64,000 nucleotides of DNA from CAJXQU01 sp965223825 (GCA_965223825.1 OZ245018.1:2790001-2854000), one strand, 5' to 3'. Shown: positions 6,795-16,173, counted from the first letter of the stretch. Notes: a model not told the origin generated them from the sequence alone. Program-made: numbers and translations.

Positions 6795-8956
6795 TAGAAT
6801 TTACCGTAATAACCTTCTTTGAGGGCATCGAATAAGTTTGCGGCGCTGTGAATTTCGCCATCGTATTCGATCTCTTCGTTACCTTTGACCTCGATCACTT
6901 CGCCGTTTTCCAGTGAGAAACGGTAGGTGGTGTTTTCGAGATCTTTTTCTTGTACCAGTACGCCTTGGAACACTTCTGGATTAAAGCGGAACGTGGTGCA
7001 GCCTTTCAAGCCTTTGTCATAGGCGTATTCGTAGATGTCTTTGAATTCATCAAACGGGAAGTCGGTTGGGACGTTCGCGGTTTTTGAAATCGAGGAGTCG
7101 ATCCATTTCTGCGAGGCTGCTTGAATATCCACGTGTTGCTTCGGTGTGACAGCATCGGCGCTGATGAAATAGTCCGGTAGCTGTTCTTCAGGGTTCTCAG
7201 AAAACGGCATGGCTTTTTCGTTGATCAGCGTGCGGTATGCGAGCAGCTCGTAGGAGAAGACGTCGACTTTTTCTTTCGACTTTTTACCTTCACGGATAAC
7301 ATTGCGTGCGTAGTGATGTGCGAAGCTCGGTTCAATACCATTACTCGCGTTATTCGCTAACGATAGGGAAATTGTACCCGTTGGTGCGATCGAGCTGTGA
7401 TGGGTAAAGCGTGCGCCGATTTCGATCAGCTCTTCAACCAGTTCAGGCGAGACGTCCGCGACTTGTTGCATATAACGGCTGTATTTTGCGTGCAATACTT
7501 TACCTTTGACCTGATCGCCGAGTTTGTAACCATCGGCCAACATTTCTGGACGATGGCGCAGCATTTCACCAGTGACGGCGAATTCTTCTTCCATGATCGG
7601 TGCTGGGCCTTTTTCTTTTGCTAGATCGAGCGCTTCCTCCCAACCGGCAATGGCCATTTCGCGGCTAACACGCTCGGTGAATTCGAGCGATTCGTCGCTG
7701 CCGTATTTCATGCGCATCATGGTCATAGTTGAACCCAGTCCCAAGTAACCCATGCCGTGACGTCGTTTACGTTCGATTTCTTTTCGTTGTTGTTCTAATG
7801 GCAGGCCATTGATCTCGACAACGTTATCCAGCATGCGAGTGAAGACGCGAACGACAGATCGGAACATGTCCCAATCGAATTCCGCTTTGTCTGTGAATGG
7901 CTGGCTAACGAAGCCTGTCAGGTTAACGGAGCCGAGCAAGCAAGCACCGTAGGGTGGCAGACCTTGTTCACCACAGGGGTTGGTTGCGCGGATGTTTTCG
8001 CAAAACCAGTTGTTATTCATTTCATTGTATTTGTCGATCAGGATAAAACCTGGTTCGGCGTAGTCATATGTGGAAGACATGATGCTGTCCCACAAACGAC
8101 GTGCAGGTAAGGTTTTGTAGATCTTACAAGCCACACGACCACCTTCATCGGTGATGTAACCTTTGGTGGTTGGCCATTCGCGCCAGATGACATTTTCTTC
8201 GTTGTTTAAATCAATCTTTTCCAGCTCGACTTCTTTAGCGTCGAGTGGGAAGGCCAGTTTCCATTGACCATCGGCTTTCACCGCTTGCATGAATTCTTCG
8301 GTGATCAGTAAAGACAAGTTGAATTGACGTAAACGACCGTCTTCACGTTTCGCACGGATAAAATCCAGCACGTCAGGATGCCCCACATCGAAGGTCGCCA
8401 TTTGCGCGCCACGACGGCCACCAGCAGACGACACGGTGAAACACATCTTGTCGTAGATATCCATGAAAGACAGTGGTCCAGAGGTGTACGCGCCCGCGCC
8501 AGAAACGTACGCGCCTTTTGGTCGCAGGGTTGAGAATTCGTAACCAATACCACAACCGGCTTTTAAGGTGAGACCCGCTTCGTGGACTTTATCGAGAATG
8601 TCGTCCATGGAATCGCGCACCACACCGGAGACGGTGCAGTTGATCGTTGAGGTTGCGGGTTTGTACGCCTGCGCACCGGCGTTTGAGGTTATACGGCCCG
8701 CTGGAATCGCGCCGTGACGCAAAGCCCATAAGAAGCGCTCATTCCACTCCTTTTGTTTTTCGGGTGTGCTTTCGACATCCGACAGGGCGCGGGCAACACG
8801 CTGGTAAGTCTCGTCGATATCGTAATCAACAGGCGTGCTATCTTTCTTTTTAAGACGGTATTTTTTGTCCCAAATGTCCAGCGAAGCAGGTTGAAGTGCG
8901 ATGCTCTTCTTGCCTTTGCCGGCACTCGAAATCATGGCTACGGATGCGGAACTCAT
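6794..8956 (-). CDS. nrdJa: Adenosylcobalamin-dependent ribonucleotide reductase, catalytic subunit NrdJa
   Basis: About 720 residues of the class II ribonucleotide reductase alpha barrel, which reduces ribonucleotides to deoxyribonucleotides using a B12-derived radical and so works with or without oxygen. Visible landmarks: STINCTVSG (first active-site cysteine), the finger-loop motif NPCGEQGLPPYGAC with the radical cysteine, GSVNL, and the C-terminal GCTTFRFNPE. The rest of the fold, including the redox tail, is carried by nrdJb, one base downstream in overlap. I start at the ATG at 8956 (MSSASVAM) because AGGGGAGAG lies nine bases upstream; the ATG at 8977 would place that site inside the gene. 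Transcription probably starts near 9369, at a promoter overlapped by NrdR boxes. Confidence 0.95.
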   Translation of the reverse strand: MSSASVAMISSAGKGKKSIALQPASLDIWDKKYRLKKKDSTPVDYDIDETYQRVARALSDVESTPEKQKEWNERFLWALRHGAIPAGRITSNAGAQAYKPATSTINCTVSGVVRDSMDDILDKVHEAGLTLKAGCGIGYEFSTLRPKGAYVSGAGAYTSGPLSFMDIYDKMCFTVSSAGGRRGAQMATFDVGHPDVLDFIRAKREDGRLRQFNLSLLITEEFMQAVKADGQWKLAFPLDAKEVELEKIDLNNEENVIWREWPTTKGYITDEGGRVACKIYKTLPARRLWDSIMSSTYDYAEPGFILIDKYNEMNNNWFCENIRATNPCGEQGLPPYGACLLGSVNLTGFVSQPFTDKAEFDWDMFRSVVRVFTRMLDNVVEINGLPLEQQRKEIERKRRHGMGYLGLGSTMTMMRMKYGSDESLEFTERVSREMAIAGWEEALDLAKEKGPAPIMEEEFAVTGEMLRHRPEMLADGYKLGDQVKGKVLHAKYSRYMQQVADVSPELVEELIEIGARFTHHSSIAPTGTISLSLANNASNGIEPSFAHHYARNVIREGKKSKEKVDVFSYELLAYRTLINEKAMPFSENPEEQLPDYFISADAVTPKQHVDIQAASQKWIDSSISKTANVPTDFPFDEFKDIYEYAYDKGLKGCTTFRFNPEVFQGVLVQEKDLENTTYRFSLENGEVIEVKGNEEIEYDGEIHSAANLFDALKEGYYGKF

Positions 8957-9369
8957 GGATGGTCTCTCCCCTTGCATTATGTTGTAAGTATAGCTGACAA
9001 GCTCTATTCGACTTTCAGCGGAATATACAAATTCGTTTCGTGTTGCTGATTTGTGCAGCGAGACTTCCCTCCGCCTCGCTTAGTGTTCTTACTGAATTGA
9101 ACGGACAAAAACTCACCCGCAATTTGCAAATCTCATGATCGTAATCGTGATCGCAAATGTGGATATTGTCAGTTTCGTTTTGCTCTTCGCCGAGCGGCGT
9201 TGGAAGACCGTTATCGGGTCGTTTCCTTCCGGTCGCGATCGCCCTAAATTCAAGGGCTTTCGCTCATTTTCTCTTGCTTCTTCGCCGGTCAGAATCGTCA
9301 GATTAAGGTGCTGATTTTACTCTGTATGCGGCGATAACGCGCGGTAAGTAGTTTTCGCTGCGTCTCTGG
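8957..9369 (-). other. Long structured leader of nrdJab
   Basis: About 410 bases lie between the predicted start of transcription and nrdJa and contain no credible gene. Several hairpins can be drawn, for example GCCCT/AGGGC at 9241-9257 and GACCG/CGGTC just downstream on the minus strand. I looked for a cobalamin riboswitch, because the enzyme needs B12, and did not find a convincing B12 box. The block around 9120-9260 may be an extragenic repeat rather than a regulator. Confidence 0.4.
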
Positions 9370-9371
9370 AA

Positions 9372-9387
9372 ACACAATATATTGTGT
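9372..9387. promoter_or_regulatory. NrdR box 1 (perfect palindrome)
   Basis: ACACAATATATTGTGT matches the consensus of the NrdR repressor box at every position and overlaps the -10 of the nrdJ promoter. NrdR represses ribonucleotide reductase genes when dATP is plentiful. Confidence 0.85.
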
Positions 9388-9404
9388 TCTTGCGATCATT
9401 TCAA
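9372..9404 (-). promoter_or_regulatory. nrdJab promoter (-35 TTGAAA, -10 TATATT)
   Basis: On the minus strand TTGAAA (9404-9399), a 17-base spacer and TATATT (9381-9376) form a good sigma70-type promoter pointing at nrdJa. The -10 lies inside the NrdR palindrome, the usual arrangement for repression. Expected start near 9369. Confidence 0.65.
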
Positions 9405-9419
9405 TACAAGATAGGGTTA
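9404..9419. promoter_or_regulatory. NrdR box 2 (degenerate)
   Basis: ATACAAGATAGGGTTA matches about 10 of 16 consensus positions and starts 32 bp from box 1, the roughly three-turn spacing typical of paired NrdR boxes. It lies just upstream of the -35. Confidence 0.5.
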
Positions 9420-9618
9420 AATCGTAAAAAAATGCTACGCCGTCACAAAATGTGCTTAAGCGAACGTCATGTCTCCGAACAAGGTCAATTTTTGTGTTGT
9501 TGATGTGTACGACGGGCGTCAAGCATTCGCACAGAAAGTATATCGGAAAGTGGCCTAAACAGGTGGCTGAGATCGTAGGGATCTGTCTCGAATTTGGATT
9601 GACAACGAGGTTGATCAA

Positions 9619-11010
9619 TCAAATCATGCGGGAGAATTGCGCTTTGTTTTGTACTGGTTGATTGTAACGATCAAACACAGCACAAATGTTCCTGATCAGT
9701 AAACGACCTTGCGGTGCGACACTGATTTGCGATCCATTGATCATCAACATGCCATCGCTTTGCATCATTTCAAGTTGATCCAACTCATCGGCGAAATAGT
9801 CTATTGCGTGCATCTCGTACATGGCGGTGATTTTTTGTAGATCAACATGGAAGTGACACATAAGCTGCGTGATCACATCACGGCGGAGTTGATCGTCATA
9901 GGACAACGCCACGCCTTGACTGATCGGGATCTGGCCGATGTCAATGCGCGTTTGATATTGCACAATGTCTTTGACATTTTGGCTGTAGGTATCACCGACT
10001 TTGCTGATCGCTGAAACACCAAGCGCGATCAGATCACAATCGGCATGGGTTGAGTAGCCCTGGAAATTTCGCTGCAATGTACCTTGTCGTTGCGCAATGG
10101 CCAGCTCGTCATCCGCGCGTGCGAAATGATCCATTCCGATATACACATAGCCCGCGCTGGTTAATCGCGTAATCGCTTGTTGCAAGATCGACAACTTTTC
10201 TTCCGCGCTGGGTAAATCTTCACTCTTAATCTGACGCTGCACTTTAAAGCGTTCTGGCATGTGAGCGTAATTGTAGATCGCGATGCGATCCGGTTGTAAC
10301 GTGATGATGCGATCCAATGTCGTTTTAAAACTCTGAACCGTTTGCTGCGGTAAGCCGTAGATTAGATCGAGACTGATCGAGTGGAATTTTAAATCTCGTG
10401 CCTGCGTGATCACTCGCTCGGTCGTGTCAATCGGCTGAATTCGGTTAACGGCTTTTTGCACCGTTGCATCGAGATCCTGCACACCAAGGCTAATACGATT
10501 AAAACCAAGCTGGCGTAATTGTACGAGTGTGTTCATTCGGACTTCGCGCGGATCAAGTTCAATAGAGTACTCGCCGCTGTCGTCTTCCAGTAATGTAAAG
10601 TAACGACGGATCTGATGCATGAGCGACATCATTTGTTGCGAACTGATAAACGTCGGCGTACCGCCACCCAAGTGCAATTGTTTGACGATGCGATCAGCAT
10701 CGTACAATTCACTATGCAAACGGATCTCCTCGTGCAAACTTTGCAAGTACGGCCCGGCATGATCACGATTTTTGGTGATCACTTTATTGCATGCGCAGTA
10801 ATAACAAACCGTCGCACAAAATGGCAGATGAACATATAAGGACAATGGGCGCGGGATCAGATCTTCATTCGTGCGTTGCGCGACCGCGATGTAATCTTCA
10901 TCGGTGAAGCTCGGTGAGAACTGTAACGCGGTTGGGTAAGATGTATAACGTGGCCCCGCGGTATCGTATCTCTGAATGAGCTCCGCATTAAATAGTCCAT
11001 TCTCAGCCAT
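9619..11010 (-). CDS. hemN: Oxygen-independent coproporphyrinogen III dehydrogenase
   Basis: Radical-SAM enzyme that oxidatively decarboxylates coproporphyrinogen III to protoporphyrinogen IX without oxygen, in the cytosol. 463 residues, the usual HemN length. The cluster motif is C65-x3-C69-x2-C72 (CATVCYYC) plus the nearby C74 typical of true HemN; the opening YDTAGPRYTSYPTA and the glycine motif LHLGGGTPTF are also classic HemN. C-terminal HemN domain present. GGGAGG lies six bases before the ATG. An FNR-type box and a matching -10 precede it, so induction at low oxygen is likely. It stands alone, between the nrdJ leader and the CHASE2 gene, on the minus strand. Confidence 0.95.
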   Translation of the reverse strand: MAENGLFNAELIQRYDTAGPRYTSYPTALQFSPSFTDEDYIAVAQRTNEDLIPRPLSLYVHLPFCATVCYYCACNKVITKNRDHAGPYLQSLHEEIRLHSELYDADRIVKQLHLGGGTPTFISSQQMMSLMHQIRRYFTLLEDDSGEYSIELDPREVRMNTLVQLRQLGFNRISLGVQDLDATVQKAVNRIQPIDTTERVITQARDLKFHSISLDLIYGLPQQTVQSFKTTLDRIITLQPDRIAIYNYAHMPERFKVQRQIKSEDLPSAEEKLSILQQAITRLTSAGYVYIGMDHFARADDELAIAQRQGTLQRNFQGYSTHADCDLIALGVSAISKVGDTYSQNVKDIVQYQTRIDIGQIPISQGVALSYDDQLRRDVITQLMCHFHVDLQKITAMYEMHAIDYFADELDQLEMMQSDGMLMINGSQISVAPQGRLLIRNICAVFDRYNQPVQNKAQFSRMI

Positions 11011-11054
11011 GGTGAACCTCCCGTCCGCATCTGCGCATTTAGTTGAATGCGCAG

Positions 11055-11060
11055 ATACTA
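11055..11060 (-). promoter_or_regulatory. hemN -10 element
   Basis: TAGTAT on the minus strand, placed so that the FNR site centre falls about 41 bases before the expected start near 11048. This is the class II activation geometry. Confidence 0.5.
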
Positions 11061-11081
11061 ATACCTTGGACGGAAGGCAAC

Positions 11082-11095
11082 TTGATCTGAATCAA
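11082..11095. promoter_or_regulatory. FNR/Anr box before hemN
   Basis: TTGATCTGAATCAA is an exact match to TTGAT-N4-ATCAA, the binding site of the oxygen-sensing regulator FNR (Anr). It lies 72-85 bases upstream of the hemN ATG. Confidence 0.85.
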
Positions 11096-11284
11096 ACAAA
11101 CCGCAGTTCCTGCTCATCGTTTAAAGGGTTTATTGGTATTGGAACGGGCTTGAAAAGTTCAGGTAACAATATAATGTGAAGTCAGCTAAGGACGTTCGTG
11201 TTGCGATCAGCCTCGCATTTGAGATGACACTGCTTTAATACCACAGCGTTGATTTGATGTAGACATATCCGAGCGCATTTTATT

Positions 11285-11318
11285 TGATCAAGGCTTGTGA
11301 TGTTTCACGCCTTGATAG
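11285..11318 (-). terminator. Hairpin at the end of the CHASE2 gene
   Basis: ATCAAGGC and GCCTTGAT form an 8-bp stem with an internal GTG/CAC extension, overlapping the last codons of the gene. No proper T-run follows, so it may be a 3'-end stabiliser rather than a terminator. Confidence 0.4.
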
Positions 11319-14300
11319 GCGACAAAAGCATCGCGTAAATTATATTTTAATTCGGTTTGATCCACCGGCTTATTCATAAATTTAAAAATCGCACCAGAGT
11401 TGATCGCGGTAATAATTGCATCGCGATCGGCATTCGCACTGATTAAAATACGCACGGTATTTGGGTACATATTATGCACCACACGTAACAATTCACTACC
11501 GCGCATACCGGGCATAATTTCATCCGACATAACGACACCGATCGAATGGCTGGCAAGCAGATTGAGTGCTTCATCCGCCGAGTGCGCAATTAAAATTCGA
11601 TAGCCTTCGTTACGCAGCATGTGCTCCATTCGCGTGAGCACGTCGTGATCATCATCCACGATGAGTATGGTTGTCGAAGCGACATCTAATATGTCGTCAA
11701 ACCCAACATGGCGTTTTTCTAACAACATTTCCGTCATCGCGGCGGCAGGCACAGGTTCGTTAAAATAAAAGCCCTGGAGTTCATCACAGCCTTTGCTGCG
11801 TAAAAATTTAAGTTGCGCTTCTGTTTCGACCCCTTCCGCCACAACGCGTAAATTCAGATTATGCGCCATACTGATCACCGCCATCGTGATCGCAGCATGA
11901 TCGGGCTCGGTGGTAATGTCGCGCGTAAAAACTTTATCGATCTTCAGCATGTCGACCGGAAAGTTTTTTAAATAACTCAATGAAGAATAGCCGGTACCGA
12001 AATCATCAATACTGACCATACCACCGAGTGCGCGAAATTCTTTTAATATATCAATGCAGCGATCCGCATCACGTACGAGCGTATTTTCGGTAATTTCCAA
12101 TTCAAAAAAACTGGGGTCAATCTTTGCATTGTCAATAAAGCGTGTGATCATATCGAGCAGATCATGTTGCATAAACTGGCGAGGTGAAATATTGACTGCC
12201 ATTCTAGGCAGATCAATACCTGCATTCTTCCATTGACGCATTTGTTCGGATGCCGCACTCAATACCCATGCACCCAGTTCGGTGATTAGACCATTTCGTT
12301 CCGCTAAGGGAATAAAACTATTCGGCAAAATAATCCCTTCACCTGCACGATGCCAACGCACCAGCGCTTCCACAGCCACAATATGGCCGGTTCGTGAATC
12401 GATACGTGGTTGGTAAAATAGTTCAAATGCGCGCGTGCTAAGCGCATTGCGTAAATCCTTCTCAGACAGCAATCGATCTAACGCCCAATCATTCATTTTT
12501 GCTGAGTAAAAATAAAACCCCGAGGTATTTCCTTGCCGTTTATTTTTCTTCGCTCGCTTCATCGCAGTGAAAGAATGTTCTTTGAGCGCTTTGGCATCCA
12601 TTCCATCTTTTGGATACACACTAATCCCGATACTCGCTTCGATGATAATTTCTTCCCCTTCGATTAAACAAGGACGATGGATGCCATCTAGTAATGAAGT
12701 GGCAACCGATGCGATGGGGTCAGTGCTTTCAAGATTTTCTAGAACGACTATAAATTCATCGTCACCGACGCGAGCAACTGTATCGCCGGTTCGCCCACGC
12801 GAGGTCAAGCGCGCTGAAACTTCTTTTAAAATATTGTCGGTTTTTTCATGTCCGTAAACCGTGTTGATCTTGTTTAAATCATCCAGATCAATATACAAAA
12901 TACCCAACATGCGTTTGTTGCGATTCGCATTTGTGATCGCGTGCGAAAGACGATCATAAAGTAAGGTTAAGTTTGGTAATTGAGTAAGGTCATCAATCAC
13001 GGCTTCTTTGTTTTTGTGATTAGTCGCTTTACGTTCATCAAATGCGATAACGACACCGGAGATAGATTCTGACTCATCCAGAAAGGGTCTTGCATTGGCT
13101 CGTAGTGGTAATAAGTTTCCTGTGCGTTGTATAAGAAAATGCTGCTCAGGCAAATCTAATCGCGCATCGTTGGCTTGCGCTTTTACTACGAGATCTATTG
13201 GGTATGGTGCGCCTTTCGCATCTTGCACCAACATGACGTCTGACAATTGCATGCCGCGGACATTTTTTAACAAATGGCCGGTGAGGGATTCCGCGTTCGG
13301 GTTCATAAACTCAACGCGCCCCACTTTGTCCGTGATGATGATCGCATCGCTGACAGTATTCATCGCAACTTCGACATGTTCTTCGTGATAGTTGAGCGTT
13401 TTTAAAAACGCCACGATTTGATGACGTTGTAAAATTAAATAGCCGATTAAAATCGTCAGTAATAATGGACCCGGTGAAAACCAATAGTGGTGCTCCCCAA
13501 TGCCCACGACAGAAATGAACACCGTGATGATCAACGTTAGTCCGAGCGATAACGCAAGCGCTAACCAAGTCCATTCTGATCGCAGCAATGTGAAGACAAA
13601 GATCAGCATCAACACGATTGGAATTGAGATTAGTGTATTAATGAGTGGATTGATCGGTTCGATCAAATTACCGCGTAGCAAATTATCCAGCACTTGCGCT
13701 TCGTACTCAGCGCCGGATAAGTAACGTGCGGAACCCGAAACAGAAGTCGGCACTTTGTCGCCTAGGCCGGTGGCATCCATTCCGATGATCACCCACTTAT
13801 TTTTAAAGAAGTCCGGCGTAACGTGGCTGTTCAGCACATCAATATACGAAACATTCAGAATGTAATTACTCGCACGTTGTAATGGGATAAATACACGCTG
13901 ATCGCGCTGCCACAGTTTCACATCCCGCTGCATCAGCGGATGTTTTTCACCAAGGGTTATATCCGGAAATTTTAACTGGTACATGGCCAGCGGAAGTGCC
14001 GAACGATTGGGTGCGCCGAGCCCAGCTTTTAAATAAAAGCTGCGGCTAATGCCGTCAGAATCTAATTCAGTATCAACATGGCCGAGTGATCGGGCGGCAT
14101 TTTGGATCAAGCTTAACGAGCCAAGTTCGAGGATCTGACCAGTATGGCTATCTAGCATAGGCGCGACGGGCAATACGACGCGGTTGTGTTTTCTGATCGC
14201 ATCTGACAAAAGAATATCGCCACGCGGATCGGACTCGTCGGTTTCGACAAATAAAATATCCATGCCGACCGCTTGCGCTTGTTTTACTTGCTCAAGCAGT

Positions 14301-14533
14301 TTGGCATGAAAGCGCCGCGGCCAAGGCCAACGACCTAGCTCGCTTAAACTCCGATCATCTATTTTAATGAGAACAACGTCTTCGCTCGGTGTGGCCGGCC
14401 AGAATTTCACATGCCAGTCGTAAACCGTCCGATCAATCACGTTAGTGATATTGATCTGGTTTAGCACAGCAACGATTAGGATGAATAATAATCCCAGCGT
14501 TACCTTCTCCCTCCAAGAAGTCATGCTGCCCAT
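11288..14533 (-). CDS. CHASE2-PAS-GGDEF-EAL-REC cyclic-di-GMP signalling protein
   Basis: 1081-residue inner-membrane protein. Order: N-terminal helix (12-28), periplasmic CHASE2 sensor (about 35-290), three transmembrane helices (about 297-369), PAS (385-495), GGDEF (510-670), EAL (685-935) and a C-terminal receiver (953-1072). The GGDEF domain looks inactive as a cyclase: the signature is GDDEF (590-594) and the usual IND/GD substrate residues read INT and TD, though an RxxD inhibitory site (RTGD) remains. The EAL domain looks active: E722 in EALVRW, the N781 region, DDFGTGYS (843-850), K864 and E900. The receiver keeps D1004 as phospho-acceptor but sits at the C-terminus, as in hybrid outputs. 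Net activity is probably a sensor-controlled c-di-GMP phosphodiesterase. Its partner is the LysM-FecR gene nine bases upstream. Confidence 0.92.
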   Translation of the reverse strand: MGSMTSWREKVTLGLLFILIVAVLNQINITNVIDRTVYDWHVKFWPATPSEDVVLIKIDDRSLSELGRWPWPRRFHAKLLEQVKQAQAVGMDILFVETDESDPRGDILLSDAIRKHNRVVLPVAPMLDSHTGQILELGSLSLIQNAARSLGHVDTELDSDGISRSFYLKAGLGAPNRSALPLAMYQLKFPDITLGEKHPLMQRDVKLWQRDQRVFIPLQRASNYILNVSYIDVLNSHVTPDFFKNKWVIIGMDATGLGDKVPTSVSGSARYLSGAEYEAQVLDNLLRGNLIEPINPLINTLISIPIVLMLIFVFTLLRSEWTWLALALSLGLTLIITVFISVVGIGEHHYWFSPGPLLLTILIGYLILQRHQIVAFLKTLNYHEEHVEVAMNTVSDAIIITDKVGRVEFMNPNAESLTGHLLKNVRGMQLSDVMLVQDAKGAPYPIDLVVKAQANDARLDLPEQHFLIQRTGNLLPLRANARPFLDESESISGVVIAFDERKATNHKNKEAVIDDLTQLPNLTLLYDRLSHAITNANRNKRMLGILYIDLDDLNKINTVYGHEKTDNILKEVSARLTSRGRTGDTVARVGDDEFIVVLENLESTDPIASVATSLLDGIHRPCLIEGEEIIIEASIGISVYPKDGMDAKALKEHSFTAMKRAKKNKRQGNTSGFYFYSAKMNDWALDRLLSEKDLRNALSTRAFELFYQPRIDSRTGHIVAVEALVRWHRAGEGIILPNSFIPLAERNGLITELGAWVLSAASEQMRQWKNAGIDLPRMAVNISPRQFMQHDLLDMITRFIDNAKIDPSFFELEITENTLVRDADRCIDILKEFRALGGMVSIDDFGTGYSSLSYLKNFPVDMLKIDKVFTRDITTEPDHAAITMAVISMAHNLNLRVVAEGVETEAQLKFLRSKGCDELQGFYFNEPVPAAAMTEMLLEKRHVGFDDILDVASTTILIVDDDHDVLTRMEHMLRNEGYRILIAHSADEALNLLASHSIGVVMSDEIMPGMRGSELLRVVHNMYPNTVRILISANADRDAIITAINSGAIFKFMNKPVDQTELKYNLRDAFVAYQGVKHHKP

Positions 14534-14541
14534 TTAGATAC

Positions 14542-16173
14542 TCATAATAGTAATAAAAGAAAGGGAGCGAAGCTCAATAGCCAATATGGTGGCTCTACTG
14601 GTACGTCGATTTTTTGCGGTGTGCTCCAGCTACCTTGTAATCCATCACTGGCGAGAATTTTGGTTCTAACGTAAATCGTACTGCCCGCTTCCGGGAGTGC
14701 TAATGTGTATTCCGAAGCCGTGAGTGTTTCATCGACAATAATGTCTGAAAACGCATCGTCATTCGCGATTTGAATCTGATACTGATCATCCGGCAAGCTA
14801 GCAGACCAGTGCAATGCGATCTGCGTGTCGTCTAGCGCTGGCGCGGTCATTTCTGGCCCAGCATTCATCACTTGAAAATGGATCGTATCCCCGACCGGCC
14901 CTGCACCTTCTTCTGCACTGATCGCCGTCAGACGCCAATACCAATCACCGGCCTCAAGCGGCTTTTCAAGCGGCCATTCTGCCTTGCTAACGTTGTCTTT
15001 GATGATCGGGTTTACGAACTGTGCATTATCCGCCACTTCCAAGTGATACTCCGCAATGTCATCACGGCCTGTCCACTGCAGTTGTGTGAATTCCGGTGGC
15101 ATTACCGCATCCATCCACGGCGCGATCACGATCGGCGGTTCTGGTCGCGCATTTAAGGTGAATTGACTAAGCCCGTCTGAGCCCTCTAGACCATGATCAT
15201 CGATCGCGCGGACTCGCAGTTGATAATCACCGTCGGGAATATCACCGATTGCAACACCATTTGGCGAGACGTGATCTGCAACCAAATGCTGAAAGGCAAG
15301 ATCATCCGCGACTTGTACGCGATACGCACTCGCCCCAGCCGGATGACTCAGCTTATGTCTGATCGGTAAACGCTCGAATAAAGTTGGCACGTTTTGCAGA
15401 GCCGGCGCGGCTAATAACACCACCGGCGGTGTGGGCGGCTTGTCTTTTTCTGTTCGTGTGCCGTAACCACCGGGGACTTTTTGTTCGCCCAGCGCATTCG
15501 CAATCTGCACACGCCCATCCAACACTTCAGATGCAGTGGAATCCGCCTCTGCATTCACGCGATAAACTGTACCTCGCACGGCGGCTGTGGCGGACGGTGT
15601 GTGAATTTCAAACCGCGCCCCCCCCTTGTGCTCTGGGTTGGCGTGATTCTCGGTTCGACCACGTTGCAACTTTAACTGCGTGTTAAAGCCATTTTCTTCA
15701 CCATAGGTTTCCAGCGTGTCGATCACCAACTCGCTGTTTTCGCGCAAGATGAGAGTGGAAGAGTCCGGAAATTTCAGAGTGACTGAGGCCGCCTGTTTTG
15801 TAATGAGCGTATCGCCGACTTCCAAGCGCTGACCCAACTCAACTGCTGCAGGAATCGGTTCAGCAGCGGATTGATAAACGACGTTACCGTTGAGTTGTGT
15901 GATCAGAGCTGTCGCGGGTTTGACCACACTCCAGTTAATCGGGATCTGCAATGTCGTTCCCGGTCGCATGGATTGCGGCTCGGTGATGTTGTTATGTTGT
16001 TGTAACTTGCGCCAATAACGCATGTCGATCAGAAACGATTCGGCAATATCCCATAAGTTATCGCCTTCTTGAATGGTATATGTCCATTCATTCGCACGCG
16101 CCGTCGATGTAAATAAAAACAATAATACGACATAAACCAGCGGTAGTTTATGTTTGATAATGCGTCTGTACAT
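14542..16173 (-). CDS. LysM-FecR envelope protein with FN3-like repeats
   Basis: 543 residues. Signal peptide (1-27, ending ARA-NEW), LysM peptidoglycan-binding domain (about 30-80, YTIQEGDNLWDIAESF), FecR-type domain (about 105-235, with LKFPDSSTLILRENSEL and TPSATAAVRGT), then at least three FN3-like modules, each with a YRVQVADD, YHLEVADN or YQIQIAND strand (about 285, 375 and 465). The protein ends in a short hydrophobic stretch (LLSFAPFLLLLL), perhaps an anchor. LysM-FecR proteins often sit beside CHASE2 sensors and probably pass an envelope signal to them; here the CHASE2 gene follows after nine bases. Its start overlaps the end of ispG by 26 bases, so it is transcribed with ispG. Confidence 0.88.
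   Translation of the reverse strand: MYRRIIKHKLPLVYVVLLFLFTSTARANEWTYTIQEGDNLWDIAESFLIDMRYWRKLQQHNNITEPQSMRPGTTLQIPINWSVVKPATALITQLNGNVVYQSAAEPIPAAVELGQRLEVGDTLITKQAASVTLKFPDSSTLILRENSELVIDTLETYGEENGFNTQLKLQRGRTENHANPEHKGGARFEIHTPSATAAVRGTVYRVNAEADSTASEVLDGRVQIANALGEQKVPGGYGTRTEKDKPPTPPVVLLAAPALQNVPTLFERLPIRHKLSHPAGASAYRVQVADDLAFQHLVADHVSPNGVAIGDIPDGDYQLRVRAIDDHGLEGSDGLSQFTLNARPEPPIVIAPWMDAVMPPEFTQLQWTGRDDIAEYHLEVADNAQFVNPIIKDNVSKAEWPLEKPLEAGDWYWRLTAISAEEGAGPVGDTIHFQVMNAGPEMTAPALDDTQIALHWSASLPDDQYQIQIANDDAFSDIIVDETLTASEYTLALPEAGSTIYVRTKILASDGLQGSWSTPQKIDVPVEPPYWLLSFAPFLLLLL

Noticed and set aside
8957..9369. Cobalamin riboswitch before nrdJa
   Set aside because: The enzyme uses B12, but I could not find the B12 box or the conserved flanking stems on the minus strand; only generic hairpins are visible.
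9298..9618. 106-codon frame on the minus strand next to hemN
   Set aside because: It runs across the nrdJ promoter and NrdR boxes, has no ribosome site and no recognisable domain.
12567..12857. Long open frame opposite the GGDEF region
   Set aside because: Antisense shadow of a GATC- and codon-biased coding region.
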